Source: DATLBY01 sp035526665 (GTDB lineage Bacteria > Acidobacteriota > Terriglobia > Bryobacterales > Bryobacteraceae). Taken from it: DNA of 6,262 nt. Position numbers and translations under genes: made by a program. Below, one piece after another: positions 1-6,262 of the stretch. The stretch spans positions 1-6,262 of the forward strand of contig DATLBY010000178.1 of NCBI GenBank assembly GCA_035526665.1. Reading direction: 5' to 3'. How positions within the stretch are numbered: position 1 is the first letter of the stretch; each line of letters opens with the position of its first letter. Under the pieces are notes generated by a model. It ran no database searches. It was not told the DNA's origin and saw nothing but the letters and a program-made list of their open reading frames with translations.

Positions 1-12
1 AACGGAGTATTA

Positions 13-174
13 ATGCATCATCATCAGGAAATCATGGGTGGAATGCAGCATCGTAAGCTGCCGGTATATGCCGCTCACGCGGCGGAAGAGCCGCTGGCTT
101 TACAGAATCACGATACGAAAACGCGCTACCGAAGCGTTTGGGTGAGGAAATTGAAAGGGTACGATCAGCGGTAA
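13..174 (+). CDS. Possible small ORF or 3' end of an upstream gene
   Basis: A 53-codon frame runs from ATG at 13 to TAA at 172-174. GGAG at 4-7 lies five bases before the ATG, which is good ribosome-binding spacing. The frame is also open back to base 1, so this could equally be the C-terminal end of a gene starting outside the window. The product would be hydrophilic and basic, starting with a His cluster (MHHHQ) and ending in an Arg/Lys-rich tail (RKLKGYDQR). It has no signal peptide, membrane segment or family motif that I recognise. About 58% of third codon positions are G or C by hand count, which by impression is lower than in the genes that follow, so coding support is weak. It lies in the same frame as the downstream peptidase, separated by this single stop. 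It may be non-coding. Confidence 0.25.
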   Translation: MHHHQEIMGGMQHRKLPVYAAHAAEEPLALQNHDTKTRYRSVWVRKLKGYDQR

Positions 175-273
175 GCCCCCGGCACGTTTCTCGAAACCGA
201 GCGGCACCAGTTCTACGTCCTCACGAACTGTAAACTAAAGAAAGCGTCCCTACAGGAGACTCAACCCCTACCT
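175..273 (+). other. Leader/intergenic region upstream of the peptidase operon
   Basis: These 99 bases must hold at least part of the control region of the three-gene operon unless it is transcribed from further upstream. Two small dyads are visible: GTTTC-TC-GAAAC at 186-197 and CAGTTC-N11-GAACTG at 208-230. GAAC (225-228) and CGTC (245-248), 16 bases apart, resemble the -35 and -10 elements of ECF-sigma promoters. The implied transcription start, around 254-256, would leave almost nothing before the Shine-Dalgarno sequence. No convincing sigma-70 -35/-10 pair was found. Short dyads like these are expected by chance in a region this size, so none is called as an operator. Confidence 0.35.
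254..258 (+). promoter_or_regulatory. Distant Shine-Dalgarno (AGGAG) of first peptidase gene
   Basis: AGGAG at 254-258 is the only SD-like stretch before the ATG at 274, with 15 bases between them. This is longer than the usual 5-10 base spacing. No in-frame ATG, GTG or TTG lies between this SD and the ATG. The N-terminus encoded from 274 is a proper signal peptide, so the start is kept. Initiation may be inefficient, or may depend on structure in the C-rich spacer. Confidence 0.4.
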
Positions 274-1779
274 ATGCTCCGCACTATCGCCTTCGGCCTC
301 CTGGCCACCCTCCTCCCGGCTCAGAATCTGAAGGAGTTTGAAAAAAAGGTGACCGAGTTCACCCTGTCTAACGGACTGCACTTTATTGTGCTGGAGCGCC
401 ATGAAGCCCCGGTGGTCTCCTTCGACGCCTTTGTGAACGTAGGCGCCGTGGACGACCCGGCCGGCCAAAGCAGTATGGCGCACATGTTTGAACACATGAT
501 CGGGAAGGGCATTCCCTCGTTGGGCAGTAAGAACTGGCCGGAGGAGCAGAAGCTGCTGGCCGAAGTCGAAAAGGTCTACGACCGTGCCGAGGAGGAGCGC
601 CGGAAGGGCCCTCGCGCGGATCCGGCGAAACTCAAGCAGCTGGAGGCCGAGTTGAAAGAAGCCATCGAGAAGGCGAATGCCGATGTCGATCCTAATGCCT
701 ACGTCCGTGTCATCAATGAGAATGGCGGCGCCGGTTTCAATGCCGGCACGGCGCAGGATTACACCACGTATTTCTACGGCCTGCCATCCAATCGCATCGA
801 ACTCTGGTTCCTGCTGCAATCGGAGTGGTTTCGCCGGCCCGTGTTCCGCGAGTTTTATAAAGAACGGGATATTGTTCGTGAAGAGCGCCGGATGCGCGTC
901 GAATCCAGCGTGCAGGGCAAATTGCAGGAGCTCCTGCTCGCCACTGCCTTCATGGCTCACCCCTATCGCAATCTAATCGGATGGGCCAGTGAGATTGAAA
1001 GGCTTCGGGCCAAGCAGGCGGAAGAGTTCTTTCGAACCTATTACGTTCCAGGCAACGTCACCATTTCGCTGGTTGGGGATGTGAATCCCGCTCAAATCAA
1101 ACGGCTGGCGGAAAAATACTACGGCAGCATCCCGGCTGGTCCGCTTCCTCCCCCGGTCAGCATCACGGAACCGGAGCAGGAAGGGCCTAAGCGCGCCGCT
1201 CTGGAAAGCGATAGCCAGCCGCTCGTCATGATCGCCTATAAACGGCCCAGCCAGACGCATGCGGATGATCCGGTGTTCGATGTGATCGCCGGAATACTCT
1301 CCAGTGGAAGAACCGGTCTGCTCTACAAAGATCTGGTGCGCGATCAGAAGATTGCTCTCGGAACCTTCGCCGGGGCTAGTTTCCCATCGGGTAAATATCC
1401 ACACTTATTCGTTCTGTTCAGTGTCCCGTCGCCCGGCCACACCGTCGAAGAGAATGAAAAATCCATCTACGCCATCCTGGATGGCTTGCGAAAAAACAAA
1501 GTGGATGCCGCCACGCTGGAGCGCGTTAAAACAAAAATCCGGGCAGGCCTGCTCCGGCAGCTCGACAGCAATTCGGGTCTGGCATCGCAACTCGCGTTCT
1601 ACCAGGTGGAGTACGGGAATTGGCGGACCATGTTCACGGGTCTCGAAGATATAAATAAAGTGACTGCTGACGACGTCCAGCGGGTCGCCAGGAAATACTT
1701 CAACGAGGCAGGCAAGACTGTGGCATTTACAACCAAGCCCGAGACTGAAGCGGCGGCCGCAAAGGCGGATGCGAAATGA
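274..1779 (+). CDS. Secreted M16 zinc metallopeptidase, catalytic subunit
   Basis: This is a 501-residue periplasmic insulinase/pitrilysin-family (M16B-type) peptidase, predicted to hydrolyse peptides or unfolded proteins using zinc. A signal peptide (residues 1-16, LLATLLPA|Q) fixes the start. The inverted zinc motif HXXEH is intact at 70-74 (H70, E73 as general base, H74). The third ligand is probably E204 in ERDIVREE (197-204). The second, non-catalytic M16 domain runs from about 230 to 488. The Arg and Tyr that grip substrate in partner subunits appear replaced by Leu (L349, L362), so the protein should need a partner. H74 and E204 are about 130 residues apart, against roughly 76 in typical members. 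The excess is a charged helical insertion at about 87-137. The protein ends in an Ala/Lys-rich tail and contains no cysteine. Its stop overlaps the next gene's start in ATGA. Family assignment is secure; substrate is unknown. Confidence 0.95.
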   Translation: MLRTIAFGLLATLLPAQNLKEFEKKVTEFTLSNGLHFIVLERHEAPVVSFDAFVNVGAVDDPAGQSSMAHMFEHMIGKGIPSLGSKNWPEEQKLLAEVEKVYDRAEEERRKGPRADPAKLKQLEAELKEAIEKANADVDPNAYVRVINENGGAGFNAGTAQDYTTYFYGLPSNRIELWFLLQSEWFRRPVFREFYKERDIVREERRMRVESSVQGKLQELLLATAFMAHPYRNLIGWASEIERLRAKQAEEFFRTYYVPGNVTISLVGDVNPAQIKRLAEKYYGSIPAGPLPPPVSITEPEQEGPKRAALESDSQPLVMIAYKRPSQTHADDPVFDVIAGILSSGRTGLLYKDLVRDQKIALGTFAGASFPSGKYPHLFVLFSVPSPGHTVEENEKSIYAILDGLRKNKVDAATLERVKTKIRAGLLRQLDSNSGLASQLAFYQVEYGNWRTMFTGLEDINKVTADDVQRVARKYFNEAGKTVAFTTKPETEAAAAKADAK

Positions 1780-3860
1780 CAATCCGGAATTTGATACCTC
1801 TGGTATTCGCCGCGGCGCTGCTGGCGCAGACTCCTTCCTATAAAGATCTAAAGTACCCCCCGCTTCCCCAGGTGAAGATTCCTGATGTCGCCACCTCCAC
1901 TCTTCCCAATGGCATCAAACTGTACTTGTTGGAAAACCATGAGCTGCCGCTCGTAGGCGGCTTCGCTCTGGTCCGTACGGGCAATCTCTTCGACCCCGTC
2001 GAAAAGGTGGGATTAGCCGGCATCACCGGAGCCGTTCTTCGCACCGGCGGCACGAAGGCGAAAACGGGGGATCAGATCGATGAGCAGCTGGAAAACATCG
2101 CAGCCTCCGTCGAGAGCAGCATCGGCGAAACCAGCGGCCGGGTTGGTTTTAGCTGCCTCCGCGAAAACACCGACCAGGTCCTCGCTGTGTTTAAGGAGAT
2201 CCTTACTGCGCCGGAGTTTCGACAGGAGAAGATCGACCTCATCAAGGGGCAAATGAAAGGCGGAATCGCCCGCCGTAACGATGATGCGTCGGGGATCGCG
2301 CAGCGCGAAATTTCCGATATTGTCTATGGACGGGATAATCCCTACGGCTGGAGCCAGGAATACGAGCACCTCGACCGCATCCAACGCGAGGACGTGCTCA
2401 ACTTCTACAAACGTTATTACTTTCCTTCAAATATCATCATCGCCATCCAGGGTGATTTCTCGGCGCCTGAGATGAAGGCGAAAGTAGAGAAAATCTTCGC
2501 CGATTGGGCCGTGAAGCAGCCGCCGGTTCCGGCCTTCCCGCCGGTCAAGGCCAAGGCCGCTCCCGGCGTGTATCTCGCCACAAAAAGCGACGTTACTCAG
2601 ACCTTTTTCCACATGGGACATTTGGCGGGCATGCTCAATGACAAGAACTATCCGGCCCTCGAAGTAATGTCGGATATTCTCGGCGGCAGCTTCTCCAGCC
2701 GTCTCTTTCGCGAGGTGCGGACGCGCCTGGGACTTGCGTACAGCATCCATTCCAACTGGGGCGCCACCTTCGACCATCCGGGCATTTTCCAGATCTCGGG
2801 CAGCACGAAATCAGCCAGTACGGTGGATGCCATTCAGGCCGCCCGTGCAGAACTTGATAAGATCCGCACCGTCGAGGTCACCGATCAGGAGGTCGATAGC
2901 GCAAAGCAGACGGTGCTCAACAGTTTTGTATTTAACTTTGACAGCCCCGGTAAGACGCTGTCCCGCATTGTGACGTACGAATACTACGGCTATCCGCGCG
3001 ACTTCATATTCCAGTATCAAAAAGCCGTGGAGGCGGTTACCAAGGCCGATATTTTGCGCGTGGCGAAACAGTATCTGAAGCCGGAAGACCTTACTATTGT
3101 TGCGGTGGGTAAAGCGGCTGAGTTTGGAAAGGCGCTGTCTACCCTGGGTCCGGTGAAGACCATCGATCTGACCATTCCCGAGCCGAAAAAGACCGTCGCC
3201 GCTAAGACGGACTCCAATAGCCTTACTTTAGGAAAACAGCTTCTGCAGCGCGCGCAGCAGGCCGTCGGAGGCGCCGCCAGGTTAGCTGCCGTGAAGGATC
3301 TCACCCAGAGCATCGACATGCAGTTGGCCGCCGGGCCAAAGGCAAAGCAGCTCATCCAGTGGATCGCGCCGGGCACCTTCCGTTCCACCCAGGAGCTGCC
3401 ATTCGGCAAAATTATTGCCTTTTACGACGGCAACGGAACGGGCTGGCTGGTAACGCCGCAGGGAAGCGCGCCCATGCCCGGTCCGGTGGTCAAGCAGGTG
3501 CAGGATCAGCTCTTCCGTAATATGTTGACCCTGCTGCTCAGTGACCGCGATCCCAACCGCAGCGTAAGCGCCACCGATGCGGGCGCCGTCGATATCTCCG
3601 ACAAGGAGGGGCACAGCCTCCGGATGGAATTTGATAAGGCAACGGGTCTGCCGGCAAAGCTGTCCTACGAGTCGCCGGGCGCGCAAGGAGCTCCCGTTCA
3701 CGTGGAGGAGAATTATGCCGAGTGGAAAGAATCCGGCGGTCTGAAGTACGCGTCGAAAGTGGTTGTGCAGCAGGGCGGGCAGAAGAGTGCCGATGCCAGT
3801 GTGATCGAGTATAAGGCCAATTCCGGCCTGACGGCCGAGCTCCTCGGCAAGAAGCCATGA
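1776..3860 (+). CDS. Secreted non-catalytic M16 partner with C-terminal LolA-like extension
   Basis: This 694-residue protein has a signal peptide (1-17, FAAALLA|Q), then two M16 domains (about 33-250 and 262-468). At the HXXEH position it reads G82-I-T-G85-A86, and the third-ligand position is G158, so it cannot bind catalytic zinc. It keeps the Arg/Tyr pair of non-catalytic subunits in SRLFREVRTRLGLAYS (R309, Y322). In described M16B heterodimers such a subunit supplies substrate binding to an HXXEH partner, here the gene just upstream. After a Lys/Ala/Pro linker (about 467-480), residues 481-694 form an extra domain absent from ordinary M16B proteins. Its pattern (AVGG near 496, GLPAKLSY near 624, a terminal run of short strands) resembles the following gene product and LolA-like folds. 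The start overlaps the upstream stop (ATGA), with only a weak AAAGG about ten bases before it, suggesting translational coupling. The M16 part is certain; the tail assignment is inference. Confidence 0.93.
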   Translation: MTIRNLIPLVFAAALLAQTPSYKDLKYPPLPQVKIPDVATSTLPNGIKLYLLENHELPLVGGFALVRTGNLFDPVEKVGLAGITGAVLRTGGTKAKTGDQIDEQLENIAASVESSIGETSGRVGFSCLRENTDQVLAVFKEILTAPEFRQEKIDLIKGQMKGGIARRNDDASGIAQREISDIVYGRDNPYGWSQEYEHLDRIQREDVLNFYKRYYFPSNIIIAIQGDFSAPEMKAKVEKIFADWAVKQPPVPAFPPVKAKAAPGVYLATKSDVTQTFFHMGHLAGMLNDKNYPALEVMSDILGGSFSSRLFREVRTRLGLAYSIHSNWGATFDHPGIFQISGSTKSASTVDAIQAARAELDKIRTVEVTDQEVDSAKQTVLNSFVFNFDSPGKTLSRIVTYEYYGYPRDFIFQYQKAVEAVTKADILRVAKQYLKPEDLTIVAVGKAAEFGKALSTLGPVKTIDLTIPEPKKTVAAKTDSNSLTLGKQLLQRAQQAVGGAARLAAVKDLTQSIDMQLAAGPKAKQLIQWIAPGTFRSTQELPFGKIIAFYDGNGTGWLVTPQGSAPMPGPVVKQVQDQLFRNMLTLLLSDRDPNRSVSATDAGAVDISDKEGHSLRMEFDKATGLPAKLSYESPGAQGAPVHVEENYAEWKESGGLKYASKVVVQQGGQKSADASVIEYKANSGLTAELLGKKP

Positions 3861-4642
3861 GACGTTTTGTGGTCCTGCTGGCGGCCGCCGCCGCGCTGCT
3901 CTCCGCCGAGACCAAAGCTGAGCGCGGCAAGCGCATCGCCGACGAAGCTCTGGCGGCGCTGGGCGGGCAGAACTTTCTTGATATGAAGGACCGCATCGAG
4001 TCGGGCCGCGCCTACTCGTTTTACCGGGAGCGCCTTACCGGCCTGGCTCTGGCGAAGATCTACACCCGCTATCTGACTCCGCAGCCGAACGCTCTCACCG
4101 TGCGCGAGCGCGAATCCTTCGGTAAGAACGAAGATAGCGTGGTTCTGTTCCTGGAAAAGGAGGCTTATCAGCTCACCTATCGTGGCGCAAAGCCGATCGT
4201 GGGTGACCGCCTGGTCCGCTACCGCGAATCCACCCTGCGCAACGTCCTGTACATCTTTCATCAGCGATTACAGGAGCCGGGCCTGACCTTCGAATCGCAG
4301 GGCTCTGACATTTTCGCCAACACGCCGGTGGAAGTGGTCGATATTATCGATGCGGAAAATCGCACCACGACTGTGTACTTCCACCGCAGGACAAAACTTC
4401 CCGTTCGCCAGGTGTTCTACCGGCGCGATCCGGAGACGAAGGAGCGCATCGAAGAGGTGACGCTTTTTACAAAGTTTCGCGATGTCGGCAACGGAGTGCA
4501 ATGGCCGTTCAACATTCTTCGCGAGCGCAACGGAGAGAAAATCTTTGAAATCTTCTCCGATTCGGTGGTCATCAACCAGAATTTGACTGATGAACTGTTC
4601 ACGCTTCCGGCCAACACGAAAATGCTCAAGCCGGAAAAGTAA
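3857..4642 (+). CDS. Secreted LolA-like (outer-membrane lipoprotein-sorting-like) protein
   Basis: This 261-residue exported protein has a clear signal peptide (MRR, then VVLLAAAAALLSA|E at about 16-17) and no lipobox cysteine, so it should be soluble in the periplasm. The mature part begins with a helix carrying ALAALGG (31-37). It continues with short alternating strands and a conserved-looking block TKLPVRQVFYRR (179-190), then ends with strands around GNGVQWPFNI (211-220) and DELFTLP (245-251). This order resembles proteins annotated as outer-membrane lipoprotein-sorting or LolA-like, whose half-barrel binds lipids or lipoproteins. It also matches the C-terminal extension of the preceding gene. 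The ATG overlaps the upstream stop (ATGA), making it the last gene of the operon. The final 17 bases overlap the 3' end of the convergent kinase gene. Function is unproven; an accessory role with the M16 pair is an inference from context. Confidence 0.85.
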   Translation: MRRFVVLLAAAAALLSAETKAERGKRIADEALAALGGQNFLDMKDRIESGRAYSFYRERLTGLALAKIYTRYLTPQPNALTVRERESFGKNEDSVVLFLEKEAYQLTYRGAKPIVGDRLVRYRESTLRNVLYIFHQRLQEPGLTFESQGSDIFANTPVEVVDIIDAENRTTTVYFHRRTKLPVRQVFYRRDPETKERIEEVTLFTKFRDVGNGVQWPFNILRERNGEKIFEIFSDSVVINQNLTDELFTLPANTKMLKPEK

Positions 4643-5915
4643 TCTCCACGCGTAAACCTGGGTGGGCCTGGGAGGCCTTGATCCGGCCTTGGTGCAATTC
4701 CACGGCGCGCCGCGCGATCGCGAGGCCTAAGCCTACACCCCCGCTATCCCGGCCGCGGTCGGACTCCACGCGATAGAGCGGATCGAAGATCCGTTCGAGG
4801 GACTCTCCCGGTACGCCCGGTCCATAATCTCGAACTGCCACCGAACCGCCCCCCTGATGGACCTCGACCGCGGTGCCCTCCGGCGCGTAGCGGATGGCGT
4901 TCCGGATCACGTTTTCCACGGCGCGGCGCAACAGCTCGGGATCCCCGGGCATTTCGACAGCCTGTCCGCCGGTCAGTTCCAGCCGGCAGCCGCGCGCATC
5001 GGCCTCGATCCGGCAGTCTTCGACGATCTGTTTAACAATCTCATCCAGCCTGACTATCTCGAGCTTTCGCTGGGAAGGATCTCCTTCCACCCTGGTCACC
5101 TCCAGCAGTTCGCCCACCAGCGCATTCAGCCGGTCAGCCTCGCGCTGGATACGGTCCAGGTAGTTGTCCCGGTTGCCATCCGTACGCGCCAACTCCACCG
5201 CTACGCTGAGCCGCGCCAGGGGCGACCGCAATTCGTGCGAGATGTCCATCAGAAGGCGGCGCTCGGCGGCGAGCAAGGTCTGAATCCGGTCGGCCATGGT
5301 ATCGAAAGTTCGTGCCAGCTGCCCGATCTCGTCGCCCCGGCGGGAGTGCGCCCGGGCCGTCAGATCGCCCCGGCCGAAGCAATCCATGGTCTCCTTCAGC
5401 TTCTCCACGGGCTTGGTTAAATGACGCGCAAAAGCGTAACAGAGCAGTACCAGCATCCCGAGAATCAGCAGGTGATTCCGCGGCTGCACGAACCAGTCCA
5501 CCCAGTTGCCGCGGTTCAAAAACATAAAGTACCAATACGCGCCGTCCGCACTCCGTTTGGCGACGGCCGCCCGGTTGCGGCGTACAAACGGCAGGCGTGA
5601 CCGCGCGCGCGCCCCTTTCACCAAGTCCGCGCGATCCTCGCCGGTGGCAAGATCGACACCGTTAGCGTCCGTCAAAATGCCTTCGGCAGCGGTTACACTC
5701 TCGAACCGTTTCAGCGTGGCCTGCAGTGCGCCGCTTCCCCCGGTCTCGTAGGCCTGCCGCGCCTCCTGCAGTTGGAGGGCGACCATGAGGCCGAAGGGAG
5801 GCTCCCGGCGCTCGCTCGTGTTGTGCGTGATGGTGGCCGAGATCACCAGCGCGATCATGGGGATCAGCGCGGCGCCTAGAAACCACAGCAAGGTTTTTGC
5901 GAAGAGCGACTTCAC
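4626..5915 (-). CDS. cpxA: CpxA-like sensor histidine kinase
   Basis: This 429-residue inner-membrane kinase has TM1 at about 8-29, a periplasmic sensor region at about 30-147, and TM2 at about 148-164. A HAMP domain spans about 165-217 and includes the usual Pro and Glu (KPVEKL, GDEIGQL). The dimerisation/phosphoacceptor helix has H227 in MDISHELRSPLARL, a hallmark of the CpxA subgroup. The ATPase domain shows the N box (ENVIRNAIRYAP, N335 and N339), G1 (DYGPGVP, 363-369), F box (IFDPLYRVE) and G2 (GGVGLGLAI). All catalytic motifs look intact, and length is close to E. coli CpxA. The start is GTG (5915-5913), overlapping the regulator's stop in GTGA; GAGG lies about ten bases upstream. The periplasmic part includes LTDANGVDLATGEDR (81-95), suggesting a PAS-like sensor; ligand unknown. 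The 3' end overlaps the convergent LolA-like gene by 17 bases. The symbol reflects subfamily resemblance, not proven orthology. Confidence 0.92.
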   Translation of the reverse strand: MKSLFAKTLLWFLGAALIPMIALVISATITHNTSERREPPFGLMVALQLQEARQAYETGGSGALQATLKRFESVTAAEGILTDANGVDLATGEDRADLVKGARARSRLPFVRRNRAAVAKRSADGAYWYFMFLNRGNWVDWFVQPRNHLLILGMLVLLCYAFARHLTKPVEKLKETMDCFGRGDLTARAHSRRGDEIGQLARTFDTMADRIQTLLAAERRLLMDISHELRSPLARLSVAVELARTDGNRDNYLDRIQREADRLNALVGELLEVTRVEGDPSQRKLEIVRLDEIVKQIVEDCRIEADARGCRLELTGGQAVEMPGDPELLRRAVENVIRNAIRYAPEGTAVEVHQGGGSVAVRDYGPGVPGESLERIFDPLYRVESDRGRDSGGVGLGLAIARRAVELHQGRIKASQAHPGLRVEITFPA

Positions 5916-6262
5916 CCGGCGGCGTCCTCGGCGCTGCGGCAGAACTGATAGCCGATCCCGCGCACGGTTTTGATCAGAGGACGGTCGCTTTCCAGCTTCT
6001 TGCGAAGGTGGCTGACGTGCATGTCCATGGATCGGTCAAAGGCCGTTGCCTTGCGGTTATACAGGCTCTCCATCAGGGCGTCGCGCGACAGCACGCGGCC
6101 GGCGGAGCGCATCAGATGCTCCAGGATGTCGAACTCAATCGTGGTCAGCTCGACGCGCTTCCCGTCGCAGAACGCCTCGCGCGCGCCCGGGTCCAGCGTT
6201 ACCCCGTTCACCTCGAGGCGGCTGGATGGGGAGGTCTTAGGCTCCATGCGCCGCAGGATGGC
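5912..6262 (-). CDS. cpxR: CpxR-like response regulator, 3' part (receiver domain outside window)
   Basis: This is the C-terminal half of an OmpR/PhoB-family regulator that would bind DNA when phosphorylated by the adjacent kinase. The frame is open past the Met codon at 6247 to the window edge, reading AILRR just before it. This is the usual end of a receiver domain, so 6247 is not the true start and the gene is cut by the window. Counting from that Met, the winged helix runs from about 11 to 103: LEVNGVTLDP strands, ELTTIEFDILEHLM helix, recognition helix in FDRSMDMHVSHLRKKL (70-85), and wing IKTVRGIGYQF (92-102). The FDR.MDMH.S.LR.KL wording closely matches CpxR. The phosphoacceptor Asp lies outside the window and cannot be checked. 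The stop overlaps the kinase GTG start by four bases, giving a regulator-kinase operon. Confidence 0.92.
   Translation of the reverse strand, partial: AILRRMEPKTSPSSRLEVNGVTLDPGAREAFCDGKRVELTTIEFDILEHLMRSAGRVLSRDALMESLYNRKATAFDRSMDMHVSHLRKKLESDRPLIKTVRGIGYQFCRSAEDAAG

Noticed and set aside
151..179. TTGAAA as a sigma-70 -35 box
   Set aside because: The expected -10 position 17 bases later reads AGCCCC, nothing like TATAAT.
186..204. tRNA T-arm-like TTTCGAG on the - strand
   Set aside because: The flanking bases do not form a five-pair stem, and no anticodon arm or acceptor stem is found around it.
268..960. Long open frame on the - strand opposite the first peptidase
   Set aside because: It is an antisense shadow of a gene with clear M16 motifs. 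Its product has no recognisable motif and high-GC genes commonly give such frames.
4664..4678. Hairpin GGCCT-GGG-AGGCC just after the operon's last stop, as a terminator
   Set aside because: The stem is only five base pairs plus one wobble, no T-tract follows on either strand, and it lies inside the kinase coding sequence.
4857..5420. 187-codon + strand frame opposite the kinase
   Set aside because: It lies entirely antisense to the kinase catalytic and HAMP regions, whose motifs are intact, and its product shows no family features.
5912..6247. A complete 111-residue stand-alone winged-helix protein starting at Met 6247
   Set aside because: The frame continues upstream to the window edge as AILRR, the usual end of a receiver domain, so this is a truncated two-domain response regulator.

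Overview
The window looks like a moderately GC-rich Gram-negative chromosome. The style is compatible with Acidobacteriota (Bryobacter/Solibacter-like): paired secreted M16 peptidases, signal peptides ending in A|Q or A|E, and a CpxA-like kinase. This taxonomic guess rests on recall of gene style, not on any search. Coding density is very high, and no mobile element, CRISPR array, rRNA or tRNA is seen.

Layout. Bases 1-273 hold no firm gene. There is a weak 53-codon reading frame (13-174) with a good Shine-Dalgarno sequence, then a roughly 100-base leader with small dyads and an SD-like AGGAG. From 274 to 4642 (+ strand) lies a tightly packed three-gene operon, with both internal junctions being ATGA overlaps. 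It encodes (1) a secreted M16 zinc peptidase with intact HXXEH and a long charged helical insertion; (2) a secreted M16 homologue that has lost all zinc ligands but keeps the Arg/Tyr pair, and carries an extra C-terminal domain of about 215 residues; (3) a small secreted protein that looks like a free-standing relative of that extra domain (LolA-like, by appearance). On the - strand, convergent with the operon and overlapping its last gene by 17 bases, lie a CpxA-like sensor histidine kinase (4626-5915, GTG start) and the DNA-binding half of its CpxR-like response regulator (5912 to the window end, receiver domain cut off). These two also share a 4-base overlap.

How it may work. The first two genes have complementary active-site residues: zinc site on one, substrate-gripping Arg/Tyr on the other. 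This is the signature of an M16B heterodimer acting in the periplasm, on unfolded or small peptides if it behaves like relatives. The third protein and the tail of the second share a fold-like pattern and may form an accessory module for the same complex. The adjacent CpxRA-type system is of the kind that senses envelope stress, so a regulatory link with a periplasmic protease is reasonable but is not shown by the sequence. The most interesting feature is the domain shared by the tail of gene 2 and all of gene 3, next to a split-active-site protease.
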